A stretch of 64,000 bases of DNA from Gammaproteobacteria bacterium (GTDB lineage: Bacteria > Pseudomonadota > Gammaproteobacteria > JAABTG01), in assembly GCA_034522055.1 (NCBI GenBank), contig JAXHLS010000002.1, forward strand, positions 2,108,001 to 2,172,000. The letters are read 5' to 3'. The position numbers and the translations under genes are program-made. The notes beneath the pieces were generated by a model that searched no databases, was not told the origin of the DNA, and saw nothing but the letters and a program-made list of their open reading frames with translations. Positions within the stretch are counted from its first letter, which is position 1. Every line of letters begins with the position of its first letter. This document shows positions 36,748 through 44,182 of this stretch, one piece after another.

Positions 36748-37116
36748 TCAAGGTAGCAGCAGCTTCAACAAGGCGCCGAACAGGCCGAGCTGTACCATGA
36801 GCATCCCAGCCGTCCACTTGATGGTATCCACCTTCGTCTGGGCGATCTCCCTGGTGAGTTCGGCCCGCAGGCTCTCGATCTCCCTGGTGACTTCGGCCCG
36901 GAGTCGCTCAATCTCCAGACGCAACCGACCCTCGGCCTCGGTAGTATTCGTCTGAAGGCGCAGCTCAGTCTCCCGCATGCCGGACTGGGTGGCCAGTTCC
37001 TTGACCTCCGGGTAGCGCTCCTCCATACGCTCGAATGCCTCGGCAATAAGGCGCGCCCGCGTCTTGTCATCCGGCGCGGAGGCGAGCTGCTCGTAAAATT
37101 CCACGACTGAAGGCAT
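36748..37116 (-). CDS. Coiled-coil protein with C-terminal membrane helix (DUF1640-like)
   Basis: 122 residues: a helical N-terminal part, a charged heptad-rich coiled coil (about 45-95, with repeated EIxRLRAEVTREIESLRAEL-type spacing) and a hydrophobic C-terminal helix (WTAGMLMVQLGLFGALLKLLL). It resembles small bacterial coiled-coil proteins related to DUF1640/CCDC90. Function unknown, possibly an oligomeric tail-anchored protein. Stand-alone gene on the minus strand. Confidence 0.7.
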   Translation of the reverse strand: MPSVVEFYEQLASAPDDKTRARLIAEAFERMEERYPEVKELATQSGMRETELRLQTNTTEAEGRLRLEIERLRAEVTREIESLRAELTREIAQTKVDTIKWTAGMLMVQLGLFGALLKLLLP

Positions 37117-37383
37117 GGGTTGACGCTAGCAGCTTCCCTTTTGGTCCGCAAGAAACAGGTGGGGGTCAACAACTAATAGCCGCCTTCATCGTCGATGCAG
37201 CGGGCTTATTCCAAGGGGATGGTGTTGATGGCCATCTAAACCGACCCCATATCGCGTACTGCACACCTATTATGCAAAAAGTATTAGCTCGAAACCCACA
37301 GGCGGATATTTTGAACGCAAATTGCTCATATGCTAACCTGCACCAATAGTATGATACGCATGCCAGGACCAGGGGGTCGACTA

Positions 37384-37629
37384 ATGGGCACCAAGCGCAA
37401 AACTATTACCATCACCGAAAGTCAGGATAGTTGGATAAAAAGCCAAATCAATGCAGGTGAATTTACTAATGACAGTGAATATATTCGGGATTTGATCCGG
37501 CGTGATCAGACCAGTCAAGCTGATATCGAAACTATCCGAGCAGCCCTGATCGAAGGCGAGGAAAGTGGTGAGCCACAACCATTTGATACAGTCGAATTTA
37601 AAAGCGTAATGACTGCTAAGCATGCCTGA
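37384..37629 (+). CDS. ParD-family antitoxin
   Basis: 81-residue ribbon-helix-helix antitoxin. The N-terminus KRKTITITESQDSWIKSQIN is the DNA-binding strand-helix, followed by NDSEYIRDLIRRDQ and an acidic toxin-binding tail. ATG 37384 follows AGGGGG. It overlaps the ParE toxin gene by 8 bases, as in parDE operons. AT-richer than the surrounding housekeeping DNA, in keeping with transfer. A TATGAT hexamer near 37350 may be the -10. Confidence 0.9.
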   Translation: MGTKRKTITITESQDSWIKSQINAGEFTNDSEYIRDLIRRDQTSQADIETIRAALIEGEESGEPQPFDTVEFKSVMTAKHA

Positions 37630-37918
37630 ACCGGAGTACCGGCTCTCGCCTAAAGCGCGAGACGATTTGGAATCCGTGTGGCTGTACACGCTTTCCCAGT
37701 GGGGTCACGAACAAACCGAAAAATACATTGACGATATAGCGGCCGCGTTTGACCTTCTCACCAGCAATCCAAGGCTCGGGAAGAGATGCGATAATATCCG
37801 GCCAGGATACAGAAAGCATCCAACTTTGCGTCACGTTATCTACTACCGAGAAGTTGACTACGGAATTGAAATCATCCGAGTTCTACACGATCATCAGTTG
37901 GCCACTCGACACTTGTAA
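37622..37918 (+). CDS. ParE-family toxin
   Basis: 98-residue RelE/ParE-superfamily toxin with the family pattern YRLSPKARDDLESVWLYTLS, ADF-like DDIAAAFDLLTSNPRLGKRCDNIRPGYR and C-terminal RVLHDHQLATRHL. ParE toxins inhibit DNA gyrase. It appears intact and overlaps its antitoxin gene. Confidence 0.9.
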   Translation: MPEPEYRLSPKARDDLESVWLYTLSQWGHEQTEKYIDDIAAAFDLLTSNPRLGKRCDNIRPGYRKHPTLRHVIYYREVDYGIEIIRVLHDHQLATRHL

Positions 37919-38030
37919 TCAGAGAAGAATTGCCACGCGGGCACTAGACGTGGCCTGGACCCACGGATAGTGACGTATAGCCAGATTCCCTGAAGTATCG
38001 CAGCGCCGCCTCACCCGAATCGACTATGGG

Positions 38031-38081
38031 TTGCCCGTCCACCGTGCCATGCCTATACTTGACTTAGTCAAGTAGACTAAG
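38031..38081 (+). promoter_or_regulatory. Promoter and operator of the Phd-type antitoxin gene
   Basis: TTGCCC (38031-38036), a 17-base spacer and TATACT (38054-38059) make a good sigma-70 promoter. Directly downstream, at 38063-38081, is a perfect inverted repeat CTTAGTC-AAGTA-GACTAAG overlapping the expected transcription start. This is a plausible autorepression site for the Phd/YefM protein, 11 bases before its GTG. Confidence 0.6.
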
Positions 38082-38091
38082 AGTCATTCAA

Positions 38092-38328
38092 GTGAAACAG
38101 GTAAACGTCCATACCGCCAAGACCCACCTGTCGCGCCTGGTGGCGGAGGCCTGCGCGGGCGAAGACATCGTCATCGCCCGCGGCAATACGCCCCTGGTGC
38201 GGCTTACGCCCCTGAACCCGCCGCAGCGTAAACGCCAGTTTGGTGCCCTCAAAGGCAAGGCGCGGGTCGACGATGCCTTTTTCGAGCCCCTGCCGGAGGA
38301 GGAGGTGGCGGCCTGGGAGACCGAGTAG
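38092..38328 (+). CDS. Phd/YefM-family antitoxin, orphan
   Basis: 78 residues: MKQVNVHTAKTHLSRLVAE and GEDIVIARGNTPLVRLTPL are the classic Phd/YefM (VapB-type) DNA-binding fold, followed by an acidic tail AFFEPLPEEEVAAWE. No PIN toxin follows within 38329-38411, where only a short unassigned stretch (RIQAEVERQEKADAGLNEL) is readable. Promoter and operator look intact, so it may act as an orphan antitoxin or repressor. Confidence 0.85.
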   Translation: MKQVNVHTAKTHLSRLVAEACAGEDIVIARGNTPLVRLTPLNPPQRKRQFGALKGKARVDDAFFEPLPEEEVAAWETE

Positions 38329-38411
38329 CAAGGTACACCCATCCAGGATCTCCCGAATCCAAGCCGAGGTTGAACGACAGGAGAAGGCCGACGCCGGACT
38401 CAATGAGTTGA

Positions 38412-38828
38412 TCAAGTACTACTGGCCGGCTTCATCGTAAGTCGATGCAGCCGGCGCGTTTCACGGGATGGCGCGTCCATCGCTGTGTCGGAAAATTTAG
38501 TAAGTCTTCGTTTGGCCGTAGCCAATTCATTTGCAGGTGTCTTCTGAGACTTCTCGACAAAACCATGGAGCAATACGATGTTGTCTTCATGGATTGTAAA
38601 GAAGGTCCGAGTGATCCCGCTTGCCAGATTGGATCTGAGTTCCCATAAGTCGGTATCCATCTTCCGCGCGAGGGGCATACCTACAGGCCACCCAAACTGC
38701 AACGTCTTGATGTCCTCACCAATCGTCCTACGGCTGGCTGCATCCATTCCTCGGAGCCAATTCATAACCGGCTCTCGACCCGAGTCCAGGCGGAAGAATA
38801 AAACCAGGATTGGTCGGTCCACTGACAT
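38412..38828 (-). CDS. Phage Gp49-like/HigB-family toxin, C-terminus probably abnormal
   Basis: Residues 1-110 match the Gp49-like RelE/HigB family (VLFFRLDSGREPVMNWLRGM, MDTDLWELRSNL, RTFFTIHEDNIVLLHGFVEKSQKTP, AKRRL). Members usually stop soon after AKRRL and are followed by a HigA-type antitoxin. Here about 24 extra residues follow and no antitoxin is seen downstream. The gene was probably cut at its 3' end by rearrangement; a 32-base repeat (38468-38499) lies in this tail. Confidence 0.75.
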   Translation of the reverse strand: MSVDRPILVLFFRLDSGREPVMNWLRGMDAASRRTIGEDIKTLQFGWPVGMPLARKMDTDLWELRSNLASGITRTFFTIHEDNIVLLHGFVEKSQKTPANELATAKRRLTKFSDTAMDAPSRETRRLHRLTMKPASST

Positions 38829-39194
38829 TGATTAATTGCACCAATAGTGGTACAGGCGTCAAGGTTCGATCAGGGAAAATTGAGGGGTCACATAACTAAT
38901 GAGCATTTATCCACCGTGCGCAGCATGGCGAATAAATGTCTGTTGGACTAAGCCGCCCATCAGACCGGCGCGGACTGATTTATAGCGAAATGTATTGCGC
39001 AGGGTGGGCGCGGTGCGCCGGGGGTGGCGCTGATCGGGTGGTGGTCGTGGGCGGTGAGGCGCCTTCGTCCATGTCTTCGGGCCCTGCGACGTGCGATAGG
39101 TGGTCATTCTCTCGCCATTTCTCGGCAAAATCCAATGTCCGGGCGAGCACGAGCACGAGCGCGGCCCCATATCCGCGCGGCGGTTCGCTTCGAA
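38829..39194. other. Intergenic region without recognisable gene
   Basis: No convincing gene. A stem-loop candidate pairs GCATTTATCC near 38902 with GAATAAATG near 38930. A minus-strand frame (to 38980) just after the ParE gene has no recognisable family and skewed composition, so I did not call it. Confidence 0.5.
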
Positions 39195-39506
39195 TCAATC
39201 CAGTCGCTCCTGCAGGCGGGCGATCATGTCCATGCGTTCGTGCAGGATGGCCAGCATCAGCGAGGGCTGATTATCCCGGGGCAGGCAAAAAAGGTAATGG
39301 TGTCCGGCGCGGCGCACTCGCAAGCCGGGCAACAAGTCGTCCCGGTTTTTGTACCCGCCTTGCCCGAGCGCCAGTTCCCGTGGCGGCCTCTCTTCGATCT
39401 GCGCGATATAGGCCTGGCATTGCGTCCGTTCCCAGGTTTGCAGCGTGTAACGGACAACATCGCGCAGATCGGTTGCCGCGCTGCGGGTGAGAACGTAAGG
39501 ACGCAT
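39195..39506 (-). CDS. ParE-family toxin (second locus)
   Basis: 103 residues: YVLTRSAATDLRDVVRYTLQ, TQCQAYIAQIEERPPRELALG, DLLPGLRVRRAGHHYLFCLP, LAILHERMDMIARLQERL. A typical ParE/RelE fold, apparently complete. Its ATG overlaps the stop of the antitoxin gene upstream, the usual antitoxin-first order. Confidence 0.9.
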   Translation of the reverse strand: MRPYVLTRSAATDLRDVVRYTLQTWERTQCQAYIAQIEERPPRELALGQGGYKNRDDLLPGLRVRRAGHHYLFCLPRDNQPSLMLAILHERMDMIARLQERLD

Positions 39507-39760
39507 TAATCTTTTGATTCAGCGTGCAATGCTTGCCCGGCGAGTTCGCTGATGCTGCTCTGGACCACCTCGCCACGCTGGGCTTCGGCCAGACGTTCGG
39601 ACAGTAGCCCTTTAAGTTCATCCAGCGCCTGGTCCCCTGCTGAATCTGGGGGGAACAGGCGTTCAAGGGCATATTGCTTGAGGGTCTTGCCCTCCAGGGC
39701 GGCGAGAGCCTTGAGAGTCTGGTGCTGCTGTTCTGTGACGTCGAGGGTCAGGCGGCTCAT
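39506..39760 (-). CDS. ParD-like antitoxin (second locus)
   Basis: 84 residues with an N-terminal ribbon-helix-helix-like segment (MSRLTLDVTEQQHQTLKALAALEGKTLKQY split after about residue 30) and a C-terminal acidic/helical toxin-binding part (ERLAEAQRGEVVQSSISEL). Coupled to the ParE toxin by a one-base overlap. Confidence 0.82.
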   Translation of the reverse strand: MSRLTLDVTEQQHQTLKALAALEGKTLKQYALERLFPPDSAGDQALDELKGLLSERLAEAQRGEVVQSSISELAGQALHAESKD

Positions 39761-39804
39761 GGCATAAGCTCTATGGTCTGAGGGTGACGCCCGTAGCTTA
39801 CCAC

Positions 39805-39945
39805 AAATGTGGGTTTGTGGGCCTCAAGAAACGGGAAAGCAAGTTGGGTCGTCGACCCGGCGGCAGAGTTGGTCCGGGCCCAGTCTTCGGCGAGGTTGGC
39901 GCCAGCCGGTTGTCGGAATTCTTCACGTCGACCATACCCAATAAG
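39805..39945 (+). pseudogene. Second, more decayed Uma2 C-terminal remnant
   Basis: SWVVDPAAELVRA matches KEYWVVDPAAGMVQA of the remnant at 36475-36685. Beyond it the similarity continues in a shifted frame (the FGEVGA-like and SEFFTST-like parts), showing frameshift decay. It ends just before a TATAAT hexamer (39947-39952), a possible -10 for the HigBA locus. Confidence 0.6.
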
Positions 39946-39976
39946 GTATAATTTCGGCGCGAGTACCTCGTCCCGG

Positions 39977-40318
39977 AATGAGCGGCCGTTGCACTGGATT
40001 GGATCCGCTAAACACGATCTCTGGAATTCCCGGATAACGTGATCGATGATTTCGGATACGGCCTCGGCGTTGCGCAGCCGGGCGGCCAGCCGCCTTCAGC
40101 GAAGCCATGGTGAATTCGAGTTGGTCGAAGATCATCGGGGAGACACCTATCGGGTGGCCTATACGGTGCGGTTTTCGAGAGCGGTGTACGTACTGCACTG
40201 CTTTCAGAAGAAATCGCCTACCGGAATTCGTACTGCCAGGACCGATATAGACCTGATTCGGCAGCGGCTCAAGCTGGCCCACAAAGACTACGATGTGCGC
40301 TATGGCAAAGAAGACTGA
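39977..40318 (+). pseudogene. HigB-like toxin gene with two frameshifts
   Basis: Three frames must be joined: ERPLHWIGSAKHDLW (frame 1), EFPDNVIDDFGYGLGVAQ followed by GGQPPSAKPW (frame 2, after one base lost near 40022), and GEFELVEDHRGDTYRVAY to the end (frame 3, from about 40110). Together they give a complete Gp49/HigB-type toxin. The open frame from 40046 alone begins out of phase. The downstream antitoxin is intact, so the toxin appears silenced and the antitoxin kept. Confidence 0.8.
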
Positions 40319-40637
40319 ACGGGTGGATGTGGGTACGGGCGATGTATTCCGCGATCTCGGGTTGGCGGATGCCGACGAACGCAAGCTGCGCACGCAATTG
40401 GCAATGCGCCTCAATGACCTGATCCGGGAGCGCAAGCTCACGCAGGCGACGGTGGCCGAGATCTTCGGTATATCCCAGCCGCACGTTTCAGACCTGCGCC
40501 GCTATAAGCTCAGCCGATTCTCGTCCGAACGCCTGTTGCACTTCATTACCCTGCTCGATCGGGACGTGGAGATCGTGATTCGCCCCAAGGTGGCGGGTCA
40601 TGCGGCCGGCAGGGTGTCGGTACTGGTTGCGGCCTGA
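40302..40637 (+). CDS. HigA-type XRE-family antitoxin
   Basis: About 111 residues. Helix-turn-helix LTQATVAEIFGISQPHVSDLRR within an XRE/HTH_37 domain, preceded by LRTQLAMRLNDLIRERK. ATG 40302 overlaps the end of the disrupted toxin frame by 17 bases, as in higBA operons (toxin first). The last codons begin a 102-base repeat that recurs at 53383. Confidence 0.88.
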   Translation: MAKKTERVDVGTGDVFRDLGLADADERKLRTQLAMRLNDLIRERKLTQATVAEIFGISQPHVSDLRRYKLSRFSSERLLHFITLLDRDVEIVIRPKVAGHAAGRVSVLVAA

Positions 40638-40723
40638 TGATCCACCATGACCCGGAGCCTAGACCCGGGTCAGTCGAATAGTGGCTGTGGTGGAAAAGGC
40701 AAAAGGCAAGACCCGACCCCGGA
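40622..40723 (+). repeat. 102-base duplicated segment, copy 1
   Basis: Begins in the last codons of higA (ACTGGTTGCGGCCTGATGAT) and includes the palindrome-like CCCGGAGCCTAGACCCGGG and the motif GGCAAAAGGCAAGACCCGAC. It matches 53383-53484 with few mismatches over the same length. A third short piece of its 3' part (AAAGGCAAGACCCGACCCCG) recurs near 40971. Probably marks duplicated toxin-antitoxin flanks. Confidence 0.8.
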
Positions 40724-40942
40724 ATGGAAGGCGCGTGCCGCCATCTGATTGCTGATCGGTTCGAAATCACGGGGGCGCGTTGGTCACTAAAAACCGCGGA
40801 GGGCATCCTTCGACTCCGTGCGATCCGCGCCAGTGGCGACTGGGATAGGTATCAGGCATTCCACAAGAAGCAGGAGTGGAGACGAAACCACCTTCAGCGC
40901 TTTCACGGGCCGGGAACACAAGCCATGGTCTGGTTGGAATGA
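40724..40942 (+). pseudogene. ISKra4-family transposase C-terminal remnant
   Basis: [36 protein letters not shown] and [18 protein letters not shown] match the conserved C-terminal end of ISKra4-family transposases. The upstream body is absent, so only about 70 residues of a former transposase remain. Confidence 0.65.
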
Positions 40943-41026
40943 GTCGTTCTAAAAGAGCCGCACCCAAAGGCAAAAGGCAAGACCCGACCCCGGAGTGCAC
41001 GTGCCCTTACCTACGCCATCATCGGC

Positions 41027-41042
41027 GTCGGAAAATTTTACA
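41027..41042 (+). promoter_or_regulatory. Candidate activator site upstream of PEP-CTERM gene 1
   Basis: GTCGGAAAATTTTACA, ending 86 bases before the -24 GG of the sigma-54 promoter. A near-identical site (GTCGGTAAGTTTTACA) lies 87 bases before the matching GG of PEP-CTERM gene 2. Likely binding site for an enhancer-binding protein such as a PrsR-type regulator (inference). Confidence 0.6.
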
Positions 41043-41126
41043 CTTTCCACCCCTTTGCCAGCGTCTTCCCTTGGTGAGCCTGGTGCCTCCCCTTTGTTTT
41101 CAATTGGTTAAACTCCATCCATGACC

Positions 41127-41143
41127 CTGGCGTTTTTCTTGCA
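41127..41143 (+). promoter_or_regulatory. Sigma-54 promoter of PEP-CTERM gene 1
   Basis: CTGGCGTTTTTCTTGCA fits the -24/-12 consensus TGGCAC-N5-TTGCA. GG (41129-41130) and GC (41141-41142) are exactly 10 bases apart. It lies about 57 bases upstream of the ATG. Confidence 0.75.
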
Positions 41144-41199
41144 TGGGCTTTCCTAAATAGAGTTTCCGTTCAATCCAACCCATAGGAAGAGATGGAATA

Positions 41200-41847
41200 A
41201 TGAACAACAATGGTCTGAAGCATTGCGTCCTCGCCCTGGTACTCGGCGGCCTCAGCGGTACCGCCCAGGCGACGCTGATAACCAACGGCATCTTCGATAG
41301 CGACCTCTCGGGATGGAGCATCGACACCACACTTCAGGGCGGGACATCCGACGGCGTGATCTGGAGCGATGACGCGGTGAACTGGGACGGCGGCCTGGCG
41401 CGGGTCGGCCAGCCCGGCACGCCCGGCGTGACGGAGTTCTTCCAGGTCTTCAACATCCCTACCGGATCCCAGGCCCTCTCGGTAAGCTTCGAGTACCTGT
41501 GGCAGAGCAACAAACCCACGATAGAGGACTTCTTCCAAGTGGAGTTGACCTACGACACCAACGGGGGCAGCCAGACGGTAGTACTGCTGAACGAGGGAAG
41601 CGTGAGCGGCAACTTCAGCCTGCCGCAAACCGCGTTCTCCCAGACCATAGCCTTGTCCGACCTCGCCATCGTCGCGCCCACCGGGGAGGTACGCTTCACC
41701 CTGACCGAGAACAACAGCAGCGCGGGCACCCGGGTGCACTTGGACAACGTAGCCGCCCAGGCGGTCCCCGTCCCCGCCACCCTCGCCCTGATGCTTCTGG
41801 GTGTCGCCGGCATCGGCTGGAGCCGGAGCCGCTCCCGCAAGGCCTAG
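41200..41847 (+). CDS. PEP-CTERM sorting-domain exported protein 1
   Basis: 215 residues. Signal peptide (about 1-25, cleaved near AQA-TL), a jelly-roll-like extracellular domain (ITNGIFDSDLSGWSID is typical of carbohydrate-binding-like repeats in these proteins), and the C-terminal tripartite sorting signal: VPVPATLALM, a hydrophobic helix and a basic tail SRSRSRKA. The motif is VPxP rather than the canonical VPEP. An exosortase (EpsH-type, not in this window) would process it for surface or exopolysaccharide association. Lone gene under a sigma-54 promoter. Confidence 0.92.
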   Translation: MNNNGLKHCVLALVLGGLSGTAQATLITNGIFDSDLSGWSIDTTLQGGTSDGVIWSDDAVNWDGGLARVGQPGTPGVTEFFQVFNIPTGSQALSVSFEYLWQSNKPTIEDFFQVELTYDTNGGSQTVVLLNEGSVSGNFSLPQTAFSQTIALSDLAIVAPTGEVRFTLTENNSSAGTRVHLDNVAAQAVPVPATLALMLLGVAGIGWSRSRSRKA

Positions 41848-41860
41848 CCGCAATGGTGTA

Positions 41861-41933
41861 ACCGCTGCGCTTGTTCCACCCTACGCACCTTGCCGGCATC
41901 GCAGCACCGTAGGGTGGGTCAAGCGCAGCGGAC
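41861..41933. repeat. Imperfect inverted repeat (MITE-like hairpin)
   Basis: CGCTGCGCTTGTTCCACCCT and AGGGTGGGTCAAGCGCAGCG are near-perfect inverted arms around a 25-base loop. This GTAGGGTGGGTC type of hairpin is a common dispersed repeat. It lies between the PEP-CTERM gene and the broken vapC, and appears to have replaced the natural vapC 3' end. Confidence 0.7.
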
Positions 41934-41949
41934 CCACCGCCTGGAGTTG

Positions 41950-42349
41950 GGGATAGCGATTCGATCACCTGCCCGTGCTGGAGGTCCTCCGTGTAGAGCC
42001 GCTCACACCCCGCATCCAGGGCGGCAGCGACGATCAGGCTGTCATAGAAACCGAAACGGTAACGGCCCCGGATATCCAGGGCTCGCTGTTAGAGGGCGGT
42101 ACTGGGCCACACCCGCCACAGGGGCACGAGCACCCGATCCAGGAACTCCCGGGCATCTTCCGGACGGGCCGGAGCCGGCAGCTTGCCGACCAGGACGTTC
42201 AGCACCTCATGTACCACCTGGAAGCTGATTACGCCGCGGCGGGTTTCCATGAGCACGCGTAACAACTCCCGCGAGCGCTTCTGCTTCCCCGCCTCCTCGG
42301 GCGTGAATAGACAGAGCAGCACATTGGAGTCGAGAAAATCACCGCTCAT
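41950..42349 (-). pseudogene. VapC-type PIN toxin with in-frame stop
   Basis: The PIN fold starts normally (MSGDFLDSNVLLCLFTPEEA, VISFQVVHEVLNVL). A TAA interrupts it at 42089-42091, and it then continues in the same frame with RALDIRGRYRFGFYDSLIVAAALDAG and LYTEDLQHGQVIESL, the expected PIN C-terminus with its acidic residues. Family members have a tyrosine-like residue at the stop, so a single TAC/TAT-to-TAA change explains it. The antitoxin gene is intact and overlaps the start. Confidence 0.85.
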
Positions 42350-42563
42350 TCATTTCCTCGCGGCTGAACCGCCGGTCCCCGGTGGTGGCGTAACCCTGCA
42401 GGCGCTCCACCACCTCCATGGCATCCTCCACCTGGCGGCGCTGGCGGACGTACTCGGCGAGCCAGCGCCTGAACTGCTCGTTCAACGTGGTGTGCTCCGC
42501 CCGGGCCCTGGCCCGCGCCGCCTCGATGAGCCGATCATCGGCACTCAGCGTGATGTTCTTCAT
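42339..42563 (-). CDS. VapB-type antitoxin
   Basis: 74 residues: KNITLSADDRLIEAARARA and TLNEQFRRWLAEYV are a ribbon-helix-helix VapB pattern, followed by a toxin-binding C-terminus (EVVERLQGYATTGDRRFSREE). ATG 42563 is chosen over the 24-codon upstream extension. Overlaps vapC by 11 bases. Kept intact while its toxin is interrupted. Confidence 0.85.
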   Translation of the reverse strand: MKNITLSADDRLIEAARARARAEHTTLNEQFRRWLAEYVRQRRQVEDAMEVVERLQGYATTGDRRFSREEMNER

Positions 42564-42633
42564 GATCGATACAAAAACCTCGTGTACACGAGCGCAGTGT
42601 AAAGGGCCAGGGGGAATCAGAATCAATTGGCTC

Positions 42634-42666
42634 AAAAAAAACCCCTCCGCCCTGCGACGGAGGGGG
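42634..42666 (-). terminator. Rho-independent terminator (minus strand)
   Basis: On the minus strand CCCCTCCG, an 8-base loop, CGGAGGGG and then eight T residues. It would end transcripts coming from the right, where only an IS1380-like remnant and the mobile-element stack now lie. It shields vapBC from read-through. Confidence 0.75.
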
Positions 42667-42866
42667 TTGCTCCCGAGAGCCCCCGCGGCCGATCGCCTTT
42701 AGCCCGGATGTTTCATAAACCCGCCATCGCAGCCTGCGGGTGGCCGACCAAGGTGCTTCGATGCCGATCGAGCCGTTTTCCCGGGCGTCCGAGCGAGCAG
42801 AGGGCCATCCTGGGTGCGACCACGCCGTTTGTTCGGGGGGTTTGCGGTGCGCTGAATGCCGTTTTC

Positions 42867-42894
42867 CGCAGCGTGCACCAATCATTGGACATCG
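42867..42894 (-). pseudogene. IS1380-like transposase N-terminal remnant, distal piece
   Basis: Continuation of the frame at 53119-53197 once the IS21-family element and one 5-base target copy are removed. It encodes MSNDWCTLR, fitting the IS1380 pattern after FEGGA. Beyond it similarity is lost. Confidence 0.5.
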
Positions 42895-43168
42895 TGTAGA
42901 TGGCTGTAAAAACCCGCGCATATCTGGCGAAGGATTGATTGCCAGGCCAACCAGTCGCTGAGCCGTCTGGCGGGCGGCCGCGAGCAACCGGTGACAGGAG
43001 TGCCGGAATCGGGTAGATGAAGAGGGGCCGTTGAGACAGGTGCGATACCGGGTCTAATTGACTTGGCGGTCGATCCCGGTATCGCACCCCGGGCCGTGCA
43101 GAGCACGTGCCCGCACACTATTTCTCGTTTTCCCCTGACAATCAAGTCCTCATCGGCCTGGATCGCCG

Positions 43169-43630
43169 ATGGAGAACTCTGCACGCCTGTACAACTGCGC
43201 CCGTTGTCATCGTCAGGTGATGATTTGCAGTGGCTGTGACCGCGGCAACATCTATTGCCCTGAAGGGTGTGCGCAGGCGGCACGAAGCGCGTCTCTGCGG
43301 GCCGCCGGCTGGCGCTACCAGCAGAGCCGCCAGGGCCGGCACAAGCATGCCGAGCGGCAACGCCGCTACCGGGCGAGAAGGCAGAAAGTGACGCATCAGG
43401 GTTCCCCGGCCCCGCCCCCTCATGATCCACTACCCCCCGTTCCGGCGAGGCCGGCTGGCCGCCGCGGTGCGGATGGCGCGCCGATGATGGCGCCCATTCG
43501 CTGCCACTTCTGCGGCCGTGAGTGCGGGCCTTTCCTGCGTACCGGCCCGCTTCATCGCGCCACCGCCGCTGCTGCGCTTGGAACAGTCACCCGACAGGGG
43601 CCACCAGGCGCCCGGGCTCAGCCCCCTTGA
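43169..43630 (+). CDS. Small cysteine-rich IS21-associated accessory protein
   Basis: 153-residue frame. The N-terminal half is Cys/His-rich ([31 protein letters not shown]) and very basic afterwards ([17 protein letters not shown]), suggesting a zinc-binding nucleic-acid-binding protein. A second CHFCGRECG pair occurs near residue 112. I have an impression of similar small proteins near istA in other elements, but function is unknown. The 3' part overlaps the region upstream of istA. The left flank 42934-43168 has an inverted pair GCGATACCGGG/CCCGGTATCGC near 43041-43087. Confidence 0.6.
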   Translation: MENSARLYNCARCHRQVMICSGCDRGNIYCPEGCAQAARSASLRAAGWRYQQSRQGRHKHAERQRRYRARRQKVTHQGSPAPPPHDPLPPVPARPAGRRGADGAPMMAPIRCHFCGRECGPFLRTGPLHRATAAAALGTVTRQGPPGARAQPP

Positions 43631-43646
43631 GCCGGCCGGCCACGAG

Positions 43647-44043
43647 ATGAGGAGAAACGCATTGGCCATCAGCAAAGAACAAGAGGCGCAGATCCTGCGC
43701 TATCACTACGTCGAGAAGTGGCGGGTGGGCACCATTGCCAGCCAGTTGGGCGTACACCACAACGTCGTCAATCGGGTGCTCTCCCAGGCCGGCATGCCGA
43801 AGGTCGAGCGGGCTGCGCAGCCGTCGATGATCGATCCTTATCTGCCGTTCATCACCGACACCCTGGCCCAGTTCCCCACGCTCACCGCCAGCCGCCTCTA
43901 CGGCATGGTGCGTGAACGGGGCTACCCCGGCGGCCCCGACCACTTCCGCCATCAGCTCGCCTGTTACCGGCCACGCCCCCGGCCCGAGGCCTTTCTGCGC
44001 CTGAAGACCCTGCCCGGCGACCAGGGACAGATCGACTGGGGCC
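43647..44043 (+). pseudogene. istA: istA transposase, 5' part (split by RIT element)
   Basis: N-terminal helix-turn-helix of an IS21 transposase ([36 protein letters not shown]) up to the first DDE aspartate (GDQGQIDWG). The RIT element cuts the gene after TGGGGCC. Joining 44043 to 50902 restores HFGKLTIGRATHALMAFVM in frame. Start ATG 43647, or TTG 43662 behind AGGAG. Confidence 0.88.
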
Positions 44044-44068
44044 TATGCCGAGTTCGGCATAGGCCCCA
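44037..44068. repeat. Junction palindrome of the outer RIT element
   Basis: 32-base palindrome: target TGGGGCC, spacer TATGCCGAGTTCGGCATA, inverted target GGCCCCA. Only the central two bases break symmetry. The direct target copy recurs at 50895-50901 at the other end, where there is no palindrome. Confidence 0.9.
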
Positions 44069-44182
44069 CTATGCCGAGTTTCAGACTATGCCGAGTTTTT
44101 CCTCTTGTCCCTCGTGGTGACCCTCAACTTAAGGTCTCGGGTAAGCCATGCGAGTCGATAACTCGGCATAGTCGCTATTGCG

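Noticed and set aside
38907-39198. Minus-strand frames downstream of the second ParE gene
   Set aside because: Pro/Thr/Arg-rich translations without recognisable motifs; one merely overlaps the ParE stop.
40046-40318. Intact toxin gene starting at ATG 40046
   Set aside because: The first 22 codons are out of phase with the family; the true N-terminus lies upstream in other frames, so it is called a frameshifted pseudogene.
42665-42866. Short frames left of the IS21-family element
   Set aside because: No family similarity recognised; only the IS1380-like remnant nearest the junction could be supported.
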